DNA of 31,419 nt. Origin: Alistipes sp. CAG:268 (GTDB taxonomy: Bacteria; Bacteroidota; Bacteroidia; Bacteroidales; Rikenellaceae). The notes beneath the pieces were generated by a model. The model was given only the letters and a program-made list of their open reading frames with translations. It was not told where the DNA came from and made no database searches. The stretch spans positions 1 through 31,419 of the forward strand of contig FR891964.1 in NCBI GenBank assembly GCA_000434235.1, in the 5' to 3' direction. Position 1 is the first letter of the stretch; each line of letters opens with the position of its first letter. Made by a program: the position numbers and the translations under genes. Shown here in pieces: positions 23,729-31,419 of this stretch.

Positions 23729-25078
23729 ATGAAAATCTGCAACTTACCTGCCATTCGGGCACTTTTCACGAGGGGGGGGGAGGAAATGCTCGTCCTGCTT
23801 CTCCTGCTCTCGGGATGTTCCGATGAATCGTCGGAAAGAGCAGCCTACGACCCGCGGAAACCGATCGTACTCGAAAGTTTCTCGCCGCATGAAGGGGGCG
23901 TGGGAACACAACTTATCATCCGGGGTGAAAACTTCGGATACGACGCCTCGAAAATCCGGGTGCGCATTGCCAACAACGAAAACCGGGAGGCCCGGGTCAT
24001 CAGCGCCAAGGGCAACCGGATCTATGCGATCGTTCCGGCCCGTGCCGATACGGGGCACGTCACCGTCACGATCGGCGAGGGCGATGAAATGCAGGAGGCT
24101 TCGTTCGAGGAGGAGTTTCTCTACGAATTCAAGTCGAACCTCTCGACGCTGTGCGGCGGCTCGCGGCTGGAGGATGTGGACGGGTCGTTCAAGGAGGCAC
24201 AGTTCTCCCGTCCGATGCGCCTGGCGCTCGACGACGAGAACAAAATACTCTTCGTCCTCGAAAGCGACAACTTCAAGGCGCTCCGCATGGTCGATCTGAT
24301 CAACCAGACCGTCACGACCCCCTGGCGGGGCCCAGGATTCAACAACGTCCGTACGGTCAGCTTCGGACTGACCCGGGACACGCTCCTGATCGGGGTGGAG
24401 GGCGGCAGTCAGAACCTCTCCACGATCTTTCTGCTGCGCTCCGACGGATTCGTCCGTCAGAAAAACTACTCCGTAGGGTCGGGATCCAATGCCTCGATCG
24501 TCAATCCGGTAGACGGAGAACTCTTCGTGAACAACTATTACAACGGATCGGTCCTGCGTTATGACCGTGAAAGCGAAACCTCGATAGAGCTGGCCCGGCC
24601 CTTCAAGCAGAACACGGACTTCTCGTTCTGCTGGAGCATCGACGGCAAATACCTCTACGCCCTCTGCATCGACAATCCCGGATCACACTCCGCCATCATG
24701 CGCATGGAGTACGACTTCGAAACGAAGACCCTCGGCGAACCCGCACAATGGGTCGGCGTGGACGGACAGCCCGGATATCAGGACGGCGTGGGCGACGAAA
24801 CCCGCATCAACGCCCCCTACCAGATGTGTGCCAGCCGGCAGGGAGACTATTTTCTGGCCGACACCTGGAACCACTGCATCCGCCGCATCGTGGACAACAA
24901 GGGGCAGGCCACGGTGACGACCTACGCCGGAGTGCCAAACTCCCCGGGATACACCGAGGGCGACCCGCTGCAGGCCCAGCTGCAGTTCCCGACCGGAATC
25001 GCCATCAGCGACGACGGAACGGTACTCTACGTCGCGGACAAGGAAAACAACCGTATTGTAAAAATCACCGTAGAATAA
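23729..25078 (+). CDS. Surface lipoprotein with IPT/TIG domain and NHL-type repeats
   Basis: This 449-residue lipoprotein has the lipobox LLLLSGC. Residues ~45-135 form an IPT/TIG fold (PIVLESFSPHEGGVGTQLII, RGENFGYDASKI). The rest is an NHL-like beta-propeller with repeats such as FSRPMRLALDDENKILFVLE, FLADTWNHCIRRI and FPTGIAISDDGTVLYVADKE (NNRIVKI). This architecture is common directly upstream of SusC in Bacteroidota loci and is thought to bind glycan at the cell surface. It lies 5 bp before SusC. The 5' end carries a G9 tract: the ATG at 23729 gives an odd charged leader (RGGEEMLVLLLLLSGC). An alternative ATG at 23786, right after the tract, is preceded by GAGGAA. The tract may switch expression. 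Confidence 0.78.
   Translation: MKICNLPAIRALFTRGGEEMLVLLLLLSGCSDESSERAAYDPRKPIVLESFSPHEGGVGTQLIIRGENFGYDASKIRVRIANNENREARVISAKGNRIYAIVPARADTGHVTVTIGEGDEMQEASFEEEFLYEFKSNLSTLCGGSRLEDVDGSFKEAQFSRPMRLALDDENKILFVLESDNFKALRMVDLINQTVTTPWRGPGFNNVRTVSFGLTRDTLLIGVEGGSQNLSTIFLLRSDGFVRQKNYSVGSGSNASIVNPVDGELFVNNYYNGSVLRYDRESETSIELARPFKQNTDFSFCWSIDGKYLYALCIDNPGSHSAIMRMEYDFETKTLGEPAQWVGVDGQPGYQDGVGDETRINAPYQMCASRQGDYFLADTWNHCIRRIVDNKGQATVTTYAGVPNSPGYTEGDPLQAQLQFPTGIAISDDGTVLYVADKENNRIVKITVE
23772..23780 (+). repeat. G9 homopolymer in a coding 5' end
   Basis: Nine consecutive Gs span codons 15-18 of the IPT/NHL lipoprotein gene, read AGG GGG GGG GAG. At nine the lipoprotein frame is open; a gain or loss of one or two would frameshift from the first ATG, though not from the ATG at 23786. 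Confidence 0.9.
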
Positions 25079-25083
25079 GCGCC

Positions 25084-28000
25084 ATGAAAGGATATCTATA
25101 CTCATTCATTCTCGCCCTTTTCGTTCTGACCGGGGCGTGGGGGCCCGACGCGGCCTGCGCACAGGGACACGAGAAATCGGCCTCGCACGTCGTGCAGGGA
25201 AAGGTCGTCGATGCCGACGGACTGCCGCTGGTCGGCGTCAATGTCATTGTCAAGAACCAGCCCGGACTGGGCACGAACACCGACATCGACGGGAATTACC
25301 GGATCCGGACCGGAGCGAACGAAACACTCGTGTTCAGTTACCTGGGTTATGCCACCCAGGAGATTCCGATCGTGAGCAAAAGCACGATCGACGTACAAAT
25401 GGCGGAGGACTCCAACGCCATGGAAGAGGTGGTAGTGGTCGGAGCCGGCTACCAGAAGCGTGCCTCGGTCGTCGGTGCCGTCGCCTCGATGAAGATGGAG
25501 GACCTGAAGGTCCCGACGGCAAACATCTCCAACTCGCTGGCCGGGAATGTCCCGGGAATCATCGCCGTACAGCGGTCGGGAGAGCCCGGAAAAGACGCCT
25601 CGGAATTCTGGATCCGCGGCATATCGACCTTCGGAGCCAACTCGTCGGCCCTCGTTCTGGTCGATGGAATCGAGCGTGACTTCAACGAAATCAACGTCGA
25701 GGACATCGAGTCGTTCTCCGTGCTGAAGGACGCCTCGGCCACGGCGATCTACGGACAGCGCGGAGCCAACGGCGTCGTACTGATCACCACCAAGCGGGGC
25801 AAGGAGGGCAAGGTGAACATCAATTTCAAGACCGAATACGGCATCTCGTCCTCGGCCTTCGAACGCGAATTCGTCGATGCCGGGACCTATGCGGCCCTGG
25901 CCAACGAAGCCCGCATGACCCGCTACCAGGACCCAGTATACAGCGACAACGAGTTGGAGATCATCAAATACGGACTCGACCCGGACCTCTACCCCAATGT
26001 CGATTGGCAGAAACTCCTGCTCAAGGACCACACCTCGACGTTCAAGGCCATGCTCAACCTGAGCGGCGGCGGATCGACGGCCCGCTACTACATCTCGGGA
26101 TCCTACTACAAGCAGGACGGCATCTACAACGACAACCTGAAGGAGGAGTACGGACGCGGTTCGGGCTACAACCGCTACAACTACCGGCTCAACACCGACG
26201 TGAACATCACCAAAAGCACGATCCTCGAGGTCGGTATCGGCGGGTGGGTCACCGACCAGCGCAATCCGGGCCTGGCCGTGGACGACAACTTCTGGCAGTC
26301 GATCGGCCGCATGACCCCGATCGCCGTGCCGCTGCGCTACTCGAACGGACAGCTCCCGACCTACGGATCGAACAACAACGAGATCTCGCCCTACGTCCTG
26401 CTCAACTACACGGGATACCAGGCTTACTGGGAAAACAAGGTGGAGACGAACGTCGGGATCAAGCAGGATCTCGGGTTCATCACCGAAGGCCTCCAGTTCT
26501 CGGGACGCTTCTCCTACGACGGGTTCAACGACCAGCGCACCAACCGGCTGAAACGGCCGGCCCTCTACAAGGCCGAACGCGTGAGGGACATGAACGGAGA
26601 CCTGATCACGACCCGGATATTCGACGAGCAGACCCTGCACCAGTCTACCTCGACCTCGGGCTGGCGGCGCGCCTACGGAGAGCTCCAGCTCGGCTATGAC
26701 CGCACGTTCGGGAGACACCGCGTCGGCGGACTGCTCTTCTACTACATGCAGTCCTACTCGGAAATGGCCTCGGTAGGCGACACATCGGCCACCGACCAGA
26801 TATTCAAGACCATCCCCCAGCGCAACATGGCCCTCTCGGGGCGCGTGACCTACGGATACGACGACCGCTACCTGCTGGAGTTCAACTTCGGATACTCGGG
26901 ATCCGAGAACTTCGAGCCCGAAAACCGGTTCGGATTCTTCCCGGCAATCGCCGCGGGATGGGTCATCTCGAACGAGAAGTTCATCAAGAAAAACCTGCCG
27001 TGGCTCACCCTGCTGAAGATCCGCTACTCCTACGGACAGGTCGGAAACGACCGCATCAGCGGCGGCCGATTCCCCTATCTGACGACCGTCGTCGGAGGCG
27101 GGGGCATCAGTTTCGGCAACCAGGGCTCCAATTCGGTGGGCGGCATCCGCATCGGCCTGATGGGATCGAGCGGCCTGACATGGGAAGTCGCCACGAAGCA
27201 GGACCTGGGACTGGACCTGAAGATCGCCGACCGGTTCGACCTGACGGTGGACATCTACCGCGACAACCGCGACGACATCTTCATGCGACGGGCCTACCTG
27301 CCCGGAACGGTCGGCCTGCTCGCCATCAGCGATACGGACAACCAGAACCCGTGGGGAAACGTCGGAGCCATGCAGTCGGAGGGCATCGACGGGAACTTCG
27401 GATTCACACAGCCGATCGGGAAGGATTTCGTCTTCACGCTCCGGGGCAACCTGACCTATGCGCACACGAAGGTGCTCCGCTACGATGAAGCGGCCAACGC
27501 CCTGTGGTACCGCATGACGCAGGGCTACAAGTGGAGCCAGAACAAGGGCCTCATCGCCCTGGGACTCTTCAAGGACGAGGCGGAAATCGCCAGCAGTCCG
27601 AGCCAGTACGACCTGGAGCTGATGCCCGGAGACATCAAATACAAGGATATCAACGGCGACGGCATGATCAACGACGACGACATCGTACCGATCGGCAACA
27701 CGAAAAACCCGGAACTCGTCTACGGATTCGGACTGAGCGCCCAATGGAAAGGATTCGATTTCAGCGTCCTGTTCCAGGGAACCGGAAAGACGGACGTCAT
27801 CCTGGAGGGATACAGCGTGTTCCCCTTCTCGGAGGGCGAATACGGCAACGTGCTCTCCGCCGTAGCCGACCCGAGAAACCGGTGGATCTCGCGCGAGATA
27901 TCCGGCACTCCGGCCACGGAGCGGCAGGACGCCATCTTCCCGCGACTCTCCTACGGAGCGCGAGAGAACAACCAGAAATGGTCCACGTGGTGGCTGCGCG

Positions 28001-28221
28001 ACGGGCGCTTCCTGCGTCTGAAGAACCTCGAGCTGGGCTACACGCTGCCCCAGACCTTCACACGCAAGTTCAAGGTGGAGCGGGCCCGGATCTATTTCCT
28101 CGGATACAACCTCGCCTGCTGGGCCCCGTTCGACTGGTGGGATCCGGAACAGGGCAGCGTGAACGGCAACGTCTACCCGATTCAGAAAACCTTCACATTC
28201 GGCCTGAACGTCAGCTTCTAA
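25084..28221 (+). CDS. SusC-like TonB-dependent outer-membrane transporter
   Basis: This 1045-residue protein has a signal peptide ending near ACAQG. A carboxypeptidase-D-like domain spans residues ~37-115 (VVQGKVVDADGLPLVGVNVI, IDGNYRI, VFSYLGYATQEI). A TonB-box-like MEEVVVVGAGYQKR follows, then the plug with the SusC signature FSVLKDASATAIYGQRGANG near 211-230, and a large beta-barrel ending in FTFGLNVSF. Start at 25084 gives a normal signal peptide; the much longer open frame upstream is a shadow of the preceding gene. Together with SusD it imports oligosaccharides into the periplasm using TonB energy. Spacing to neighbours (5 and 13 bp) indicates one operon. Confidence 0.95.
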   Translation: MKGYLYSFILALFVLTGAWGPDAACAQGHEKSASHVVQGKVVDADGLPLVGVNVIVKNQPGLGTNTDIDGNYRIRTGANETLVFSYLGYATQEIPIVSKSTIDVQMAEDSNAMEEVVVVGAGYQKRASVVGAVASMKMEDLKVPTANISNSLAGNVPGIIAVQRSGEPGKDASEFWIRGISTFGANSSALVLVDGIERDFNEINVEDIESFSVLKDASATAIYGQRGANGVVLITTKRGKEGKVNINFKTEYGISSSAFEREFVDAGTYAALANEARMTRYQDPVYSDNELEIIKYGLDPDLYPNVDWQKLLLKDHTSTFKAMLNLSGGGSTARYYISGSYYKQDGIYNDNLKEEYGRGSGYNRYNYRLNTDVNITKSTILEVGIGGWVTDQRNPGLAVDDNFWQSIGRMTPIAVPLRYSNGQLPTYGSNNNEISPYVLLNYTGYQAYWENKVETNVGIKQDLGFITEGLQFSGRFSYDGFNDQRTNRLKRPALYKAERVRDMNGDLITTRIFDEQTLHQSTSTSGWRRAYGELQLGYDRTFGRHRVGGLLFYYMQSYSEMASVGDTSATDQIFKTIPQRNMALSGRVTYGYDDRYLLEFNFGYSGSENFEPENRFGFFPAIAAGWVISNEKFIKKNLPWLTLLKIRYSYGQVGNDRISGGRFPYLTTVVGGGGISFGNQGSNSVGGIRIGLMGSSGLTWEVATKQDLGLDLKIADRFDLTVDIYRDNRDDIFMRRAYLPGTVGLLAISDTDNQNPWGNVGAMQSEGIDGNFGFTQPIGKDFVFTLRGNLTYAHTKVLRYDEAANALWYRMTQGYKWSQNKGLIALGLFKDEAEIASSPSQYDLELMPGDIKYKDINGDGMINDDDIVPIGNTKNPELVYGFGLSAQWKGFDFSVLFQGTGKTDVILEGYSVFPFSEGEYGNVLSAVADPRNRWISREISGTPATERQDAIFPRLSYGARENNQKWSTWWLRDGRFLRLKNLELGYTLPQTFTRKFKVERARIYFLGYNLACWAPFDWWDPEQGSVNGNVYPIQKTFTFGLNVSF

Positions 28222-28234
28222 CCCGATATACAAC

Positions 28235-30172
28235 ATGAAAACGATACGCAACATCATCATCCTGTCCCTCTTCGCGCTCAGCGCGGCGCGTTGCAGTTTT
28301 CTCGACGTCGAGAACTACACCCGGGACATGCAGCAATACGACTCGATCTTCCTGAAAGAGACCACGACCAAACAATGGTTGTGGAACGTATACAGTTCAC
28401 TGACCGACGCCCCGGCGTTCAACAGCGGCGGAACCTTCTACGCTTCGGACGAAATGGTCTGGAATGACTCGGAGCAGGCCTGTCAGAAATACCACAACTG
28501 TCAGTACTCCTCCTCCAACCAGCTGTGGGAGGACCGATACGCCAAGATGTACATCGGCATCCGGACGGCCTCGATCTTCATTCACAATGTGGCCAAATGC
28601 CGCGAGGTGTCGCAGACCGAACGCGAACACATGGAGGGCGAAGCCCGTTTCCTGAGGGCCTATTTCTACTACACGCTGCTCAAGCAGTACGGGCCCGTTC
28701 CGGTCGTACCGGACGAGGGGCAGGACATATCGCTCGATTACAACGAACTGGCCATTCCCCGAGCCTCCATGGACGAATGCGTGGACTTCATCGTCTCCGA
28801 TCTGGAACGTGCGGCCCGAATACTGCCCACCGAGTACGCCTCGACCTGGATCGGCCGCGCCACCCGCGGAGCCGCACTCGCCCTGCGGGCCAAAGTGCTG
28901 CTCTACGCAGCCTCGCCGCTTTTCAACGGCAACACCGACCTGTTCAACCTCAAGGACAACGAAGGCCGGACGCTGATACCCCAGGAGTACGACGCCTCGA
29001 AATGGGCGCGTGCGGCCGCTGCGGCCAAGGAGGTGATCGACATGAACCTCTACACCCTGTTCACGGTCAGGAAGAGCGACGATACGGTGCCGCTGGCCGA
29101 CAATGTCCCGACAGCCAACTTCCCGAACGGCGCCGGCGACATCGACCCCTACGAATCCTATGCACAGCTCTTCAACGGCGAGACGCCGCTGACGCTCAAC
29201 AACGAGTTCATATTCATGCGCCAGGGAGGCACGGCCGACGTGAACTTCTTCGTCGGACGCGCATTCCCCTACTCGCACAAGGGGGCCAACGACATGGCCG
29301 CCACGCTCAAACAGGTGGATGCATACTACATGCGCGACGGGCGGGACAAGGACCAGGCCAGCGAAGAGTATCCCTATTACACCGAAGGATTCACCGACGG
29401 ATCCACGAACGACCCGTTCGTCCCGAGCGACTGCCACCGGATGTGGCTCAACCGGGAGCCGAGGTTCTACGCCTCGATCGCATACAACGGCTGCATCTGG
29501 GAGAACGGCACTGCGGACCAGTCGCTCCAGAACTTCCGGTGCAACTACTACCGCGCCGGGCAGGACGGCAAACAGCTGTCGCGTCCCTACAACTATCCGC
29601 TGACCGGAATCGGTATCAGGAAATACTACAACCCCGACGATTCGTGGGACACGGGAGGCCGCACGACCTACAAGCCGCAGCCCGAAATCCGTTATGCCGA
29701 TGTGCTGCTGTGGTACGCCGAAGCGCTCAACGAAATACCGGAGGGTGCCGAATACACGTTCAACAACGTCATCACGGACCAGCCCATCGTGGTCAGGCGC
29801 GACGTGGCCGAGATGCGCAAGGCATTCAGCCAGGTCCGCTTCCGGGCCGGACTGCCCGACCTCTCGGATGCCGAATACGAATCGGTCGCCACATTCCGCG
29901 ACAAGATCAAGCGCGAACGCCGCATCGAGTTCTTCATGGAGGGCATACGCTACTACGACGTGCGCAGGTGGAAAGACGCCGAGACCGACGAAAACGAACC
30001 CATCATGGGCCTGAACGTCGATATGAAGGGATCCGGCACGCAGAAGGAGCGGTTCTACACGCCGACCCCGACGCAGATATCGAAAGTCTTCATGGCCAAA
30101 ATGTACCTCTGGCCGTTCAGCGACGCCGAACTGCAGCGGAATACGAAACTCACACAGAACCCGGGATGGTAG
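28235..30172 (+). CDS. SusD/RagB-like glycan-binding lipoprotein
   Basis: This 645-residue lipoprotein has a lipobox near LSAARCSF (Cys ~20). SusD-family features are the N-terminal LDVENYTRD, a TPR-like helical core (LWEDRYAKMYIGIRTASIFI, EARFLRAYFYYTLLKQYGPV, RATRGAALALRAKVLLYAAS), the late RFRAGLPDLS segment and FRDKIKRERRIEFFMEGIRY before YDVRRW, ending LWPFSDAELQRNTKLTQNPGW. It forms the lid of the SusC transporter and captures oligosaccharide at the surface. The start is 13 bp after the SusC stop. It is somewhat longer than the usual ~550 residues, with insertions in the middle. Sugar specificity cannot be read from the sequence. Confidence 0.95.
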   Translation: MKTIRNIIILSLFALSAARCSFLDVENYTRDMQQYDSIFLKETTTKQWLWNVYSSLTDAPAFNSGGTFYASDEMVWNDSEQACQKYHNCQYSSSNQLWEDRYAKMYIGIRTASIFIHNVAKCREVSQTEREHMEGEARFLRAYFYYTLLKQYGPVPVVPDEGQDISLDYNELAIPRASMDECVDFIVSDLERAARILPTEYASTWIGRATRGAALALRAKVLLYAASPLFNGNTDLFNLKDNEGRTLIPQEYDASKWARAAAAAKEVIDMNLYTLFTVRKSDDTVPLADNVPTANFPNGAGDIDPYESYAQLFNGETPLTLNNEFIFMRQGGTADVNFFVGRAFPYSHKGANDMAATLKQVDAYYMRDGRDKDQASEEYPYYTEGFTDGSTNDPFVPSDCHRMWLNREPRFYASIAYNGCIWENGTADQSLQNFRCNYYRAGQDGKQLSRPYNYPLTGIGIRKYYNPDDSWDTGGRTTYKPQPEIRYADVLLWYAEALNEIPEGAEYTFNNVITDQPIVVRRDVAEMRKAFSQVRFRAGLPDLSDAEYESVATFRDKIKRERRIEFFMEGIRYYDVRRWKDAETDENEPIMGLNVDMKGSGTQKERFYTPTPTQISKVFMAKMYLWPFSDAELQRNTKLTQNPGW

Positions 30173-30205
30173 CACCTACGGAATTCCCGATAAAAAAGCA
30201 ACAAC

Positions 30206-31150
30206 ATGAAAAGGATATTATTAACTTTGTTCGTCGCAATCGGCATGTGCACGGCCTGTGACGAGGGGCTGCCCGACGAGATTTTCGTCAAGCACGTGCT
30301 GATCAACCAGAACGGATTCCGCGAATACGAACTCAACTACGTGAACACGCCGATCAAGGATACGATCATCTCCGTTGCTGTCAATGGATCGTCGCGGCTC
30401 GACCGCGACGTACGGGTCGATCTAGCCGTCAATCCCGACACGCTCAACGGGTACAACTGGGAGAAGTACCGCAACGACAGGAGCCTCTACTACGAGATGC
30501 TGCCCGAGACGTGCTACTCGTTCGAGGGCGAAGGGATCGTCATACGGGCCGGAACGGAATACAGCGATGTCCCCATCCGCTTCTATCTCGACAAGATCGA
30601 CAAGGAGAAGAACTACATCCTGCCGATTTCGATCGTCAATGTCTCCGAATTCTCGATCGGCGATCCGAAATACAGCACGATTCTGATGAACGTCATCCTG
30701 TCGAACGAATACTCGGGGACCTATTCGCTTTCGGGAACCATCCGCGAAGTCTCGACGGGCGACTATATGGACGTGCGCATGAGCCGGACCCTGCGCGTGG
30801 TCGATCCGGCGACCGTTTCGTTCTACGCCGGGAACACAGCCGAAAACGCCGTAAACCGCGAGAACTACCGGATCGACATGACGGTCAATCCGGACTCGAC
30901 GCTGACCTTCACGCCCGAACACCCCGATCTGATCGAGATCATCAGTGACGAACCGAGTTTCGATCCCAAGAATCCCAAGAACAAGATTCTGGTGGAACGG
31001 ACCGTAGACTCGCAAAATTCACACAAATCATTCGTCGTCACGACATTCTATGCCTACTACACCTACATCGACAAGACCGATCCGGAAGACCCGATCGAAA
31101 TGCGGTGGGAAGGGACGCTGTCGCGGACGAAAACAGTCATGACCAAATAA
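30206..31150 (+). CDS. DUF1735-type surface lipoprotein of the utilisation locus
   Basis: This 314-residue lipoprotein has an N-terminal lipobox (MCTACDEG). The N-terminal half matches the DUF1735 (BT_3987-like) beta domain: SVAVNGSSRLDRDVRVDLAV, PDTLNGYN, YILPISIVNV. The C-terminal half forms a second beta-sandwich, perhaps DUF4361-like (NEYSGTYSLSGTI ... YAYYTYID ... MRWEGTLSRTKTVMTK). Such proteins follow SusD in many Bacteroidota loci and serve as auxiliary glycan-binding proteins or adjust access to SusCD. Some related families with added catalytic domains are endoglycosidases, but no catalytic domain is present here. It sits 33 bp after SusD and is followed by a strong hairpin. Confidence 0.8.
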   Translation: MKRILLTLFVAIGMCTACDEGLPDEIFVKHVLINQNGFREYELNYVNTPIKDTIISVAVNGSSRLDRDVRVDLAVNPDTLNGYNWEKYRNDRSLYYEMLPETCYSFEGEGIVIRAGTEYSDVPIRFYLDKIDKEKNYILPISIVNVSEFSIGDPKYSTILMNVILSNEYSGTYSLSGTIREVSTGDYMDVRMSRTLRVVDPATVSFYAGNTAENAVNRENYRIDMTVNPDSTLTFTPEHPDLIEIISDEPSFDPKNPKNKILVERTVDSQNSHKSFVVTTFYAYYTYIDKTDPEDPIEMRWEGTLSRTKTVMTK

Positions 31151-31157
31151 CCGAACC

Positions 31158-31192
31158 GAAAGAAGGAACCGCCAAACACGGTTCCTTCTTTC
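31158..31192 (+). terminator. Perfect 14-bp hairpin between lipoprotein and GH3 genes
   Basis: GAAAGAAGGAACCG pairs perfectly with CGGTTCCTTCTTTC around a 7-nt loop. No long T-run follows beyond the TTCTTTC arm, and the GH3 ATG lies 23 bp downstream. It may end the SusCD transcript, or only reduce read-through into the enzyme gene. Confidence 0.65.
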
Positions 31193-31215
31193 TCCGCAAA
31201 ACAAACAATACGCAT

Positions 31216-31419
31216 ATGAAACGGCTTTTCCCAAAAATGGTCCTCGCACTCTCGATGTGCTGCTCCGCGCCCCTGCTTCGCGCCCAGGAGTTTCCGTTCC
31301 GCAATCCGGAGCTCCCGATCGAAGAACGGGTGCGGGATCTCATCTCCCGACTTACGCCCGAAGAGAAGGCGGCGCAGATGCAGAACTTCACACCGGCCGT
31401 CGAACGGCTCGGCATTCCG
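31216..31419 (+). CDS. Glycoside hydrolase family 3, N-terminal part (cut by window end)
   Basis: Sixty-eight codons are visible. A signal peptide (MKRLFPKMVLALSMCCSAPL, cleaved near LRAQ) is followed by FPFRNPELPIEERVRDLISR and LTPEEKAAQMQN. This is the standard opening of Bacteroidota GH3 enzymes, whose members include beta-glucosidases, xylosidases and some arabinofuranosidases. The catalytic Asp lies beyond the window, so activity cannot be assigned. It is the next gene of the utilisation locus after a hairpin. With GH127/146 it suggests stepwise removal of arabinose and xylose or glucose units. Confidence 0.85.
   Translation, partial: MKRLFPKMVLALSMCCSAPLLRAQEFPFRNPELPIEERVRDLISRLTPEEKAAQMQNFTPAVERLGIP

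Noticed and set aside
25102..28260. 1052-codon open frame on the minus strand
   Set aside because: It is the shadow of SusC; no motifs, and SusC is unambiguous.
28397..30175. 592-codon open frame on the minus strand
   Set aside because: It is the shadow of SusD, a consequence of high GC at third positions.
1..31419. CRISPR arrays, tRNA and rRNA genes
   Set aside because: No regularly spaced repeat array of 25-40 bp and no recognisable tRNA arms or rRNA segments were seen by eye.

Overview
The window looks like the chromosome of a gut Bacteroidales. The SusC/SusD pair, the lipoproteins with Bacteroidota-type lipoboxes and the promoters of TAnnTTTG type all point there. The high GC of the right-hand two thirds suggests Alistipes or a close relative, but that genus call is inference from composition and gene style only. 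The left ~9.7 kb is AT-rich and reads as horizontally acquired DNA. The stretch from ~9.8 to ~12.5 kb is intermediate. From ~12.5 kb onward the DNA is GC-rich core-type sequence.

Region 1 (1-9.6 kb) is a degraded mobile and defence island. It holds the C-terminal end of a tyrosine recombinase, an excisionase-like HTH protein, and a small basic protein overlapping a gene II/X-like replication initiator. Next come an XRE-HTH protein fused to a NADAR (ADP-ribose-linked N-glycosidase) domain, a leftward operon ending in a serine resolvase, a DNA methyltransferase gene with its middle deleted, an intact AbiH abortive-infection gene, and a membrane-anchored KAP P-loop NTPase. Two convergent gene pairs in this island end in hairpins with identical 11-bp arms.

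Region 2 (9.6-12.5 kb) carries one intact gene, a lipoprotein that joins a fimbrillin-like N-terminal part to an IdeS/Mac-type cysteine endopeptidase. It is flanked by two direct copies of a ~66-bp element and by short coding remnants.

Region 3 (12.5-19 kb) starts with a frameshifted ECF sigma factor remnant and a strong terminator. An OmpR-type response regulator and its histidine kinase follow, then a P3B (MgtA-type) magnesium ATPase and an OprB-like porin. Four TTCTAA half-sites at an exact 11-bp period lie upstream of the ATPase. This suggests that the two-component system drives an import pair in which the porin crosses the outer membrane and the ATPase the inner membrane. A 90-bp near-perfect palindrome separates this block from the next.

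Region 4 (19.1-31.4 kb) is a polysaccharide utilisation locus. A leftward GH127/GH146-type beta-L-arabinofuranosidase is divergent from a Na+/sugar symporter. Then come a surface IPT/NHL lipoprotein with a G9 tract in its 5' end, SusC, SusD, a DUF1735-type lipoprotein, and the beginning of a GH3 enzyme cut by the window edge. The enzymes suggest an arabinose-containing plant glycan. Glycan would be bound by the surface lipoproteins, imported by SusCD, cut by GH127/146 and GH3, and the free sugar taken up by the symporter.
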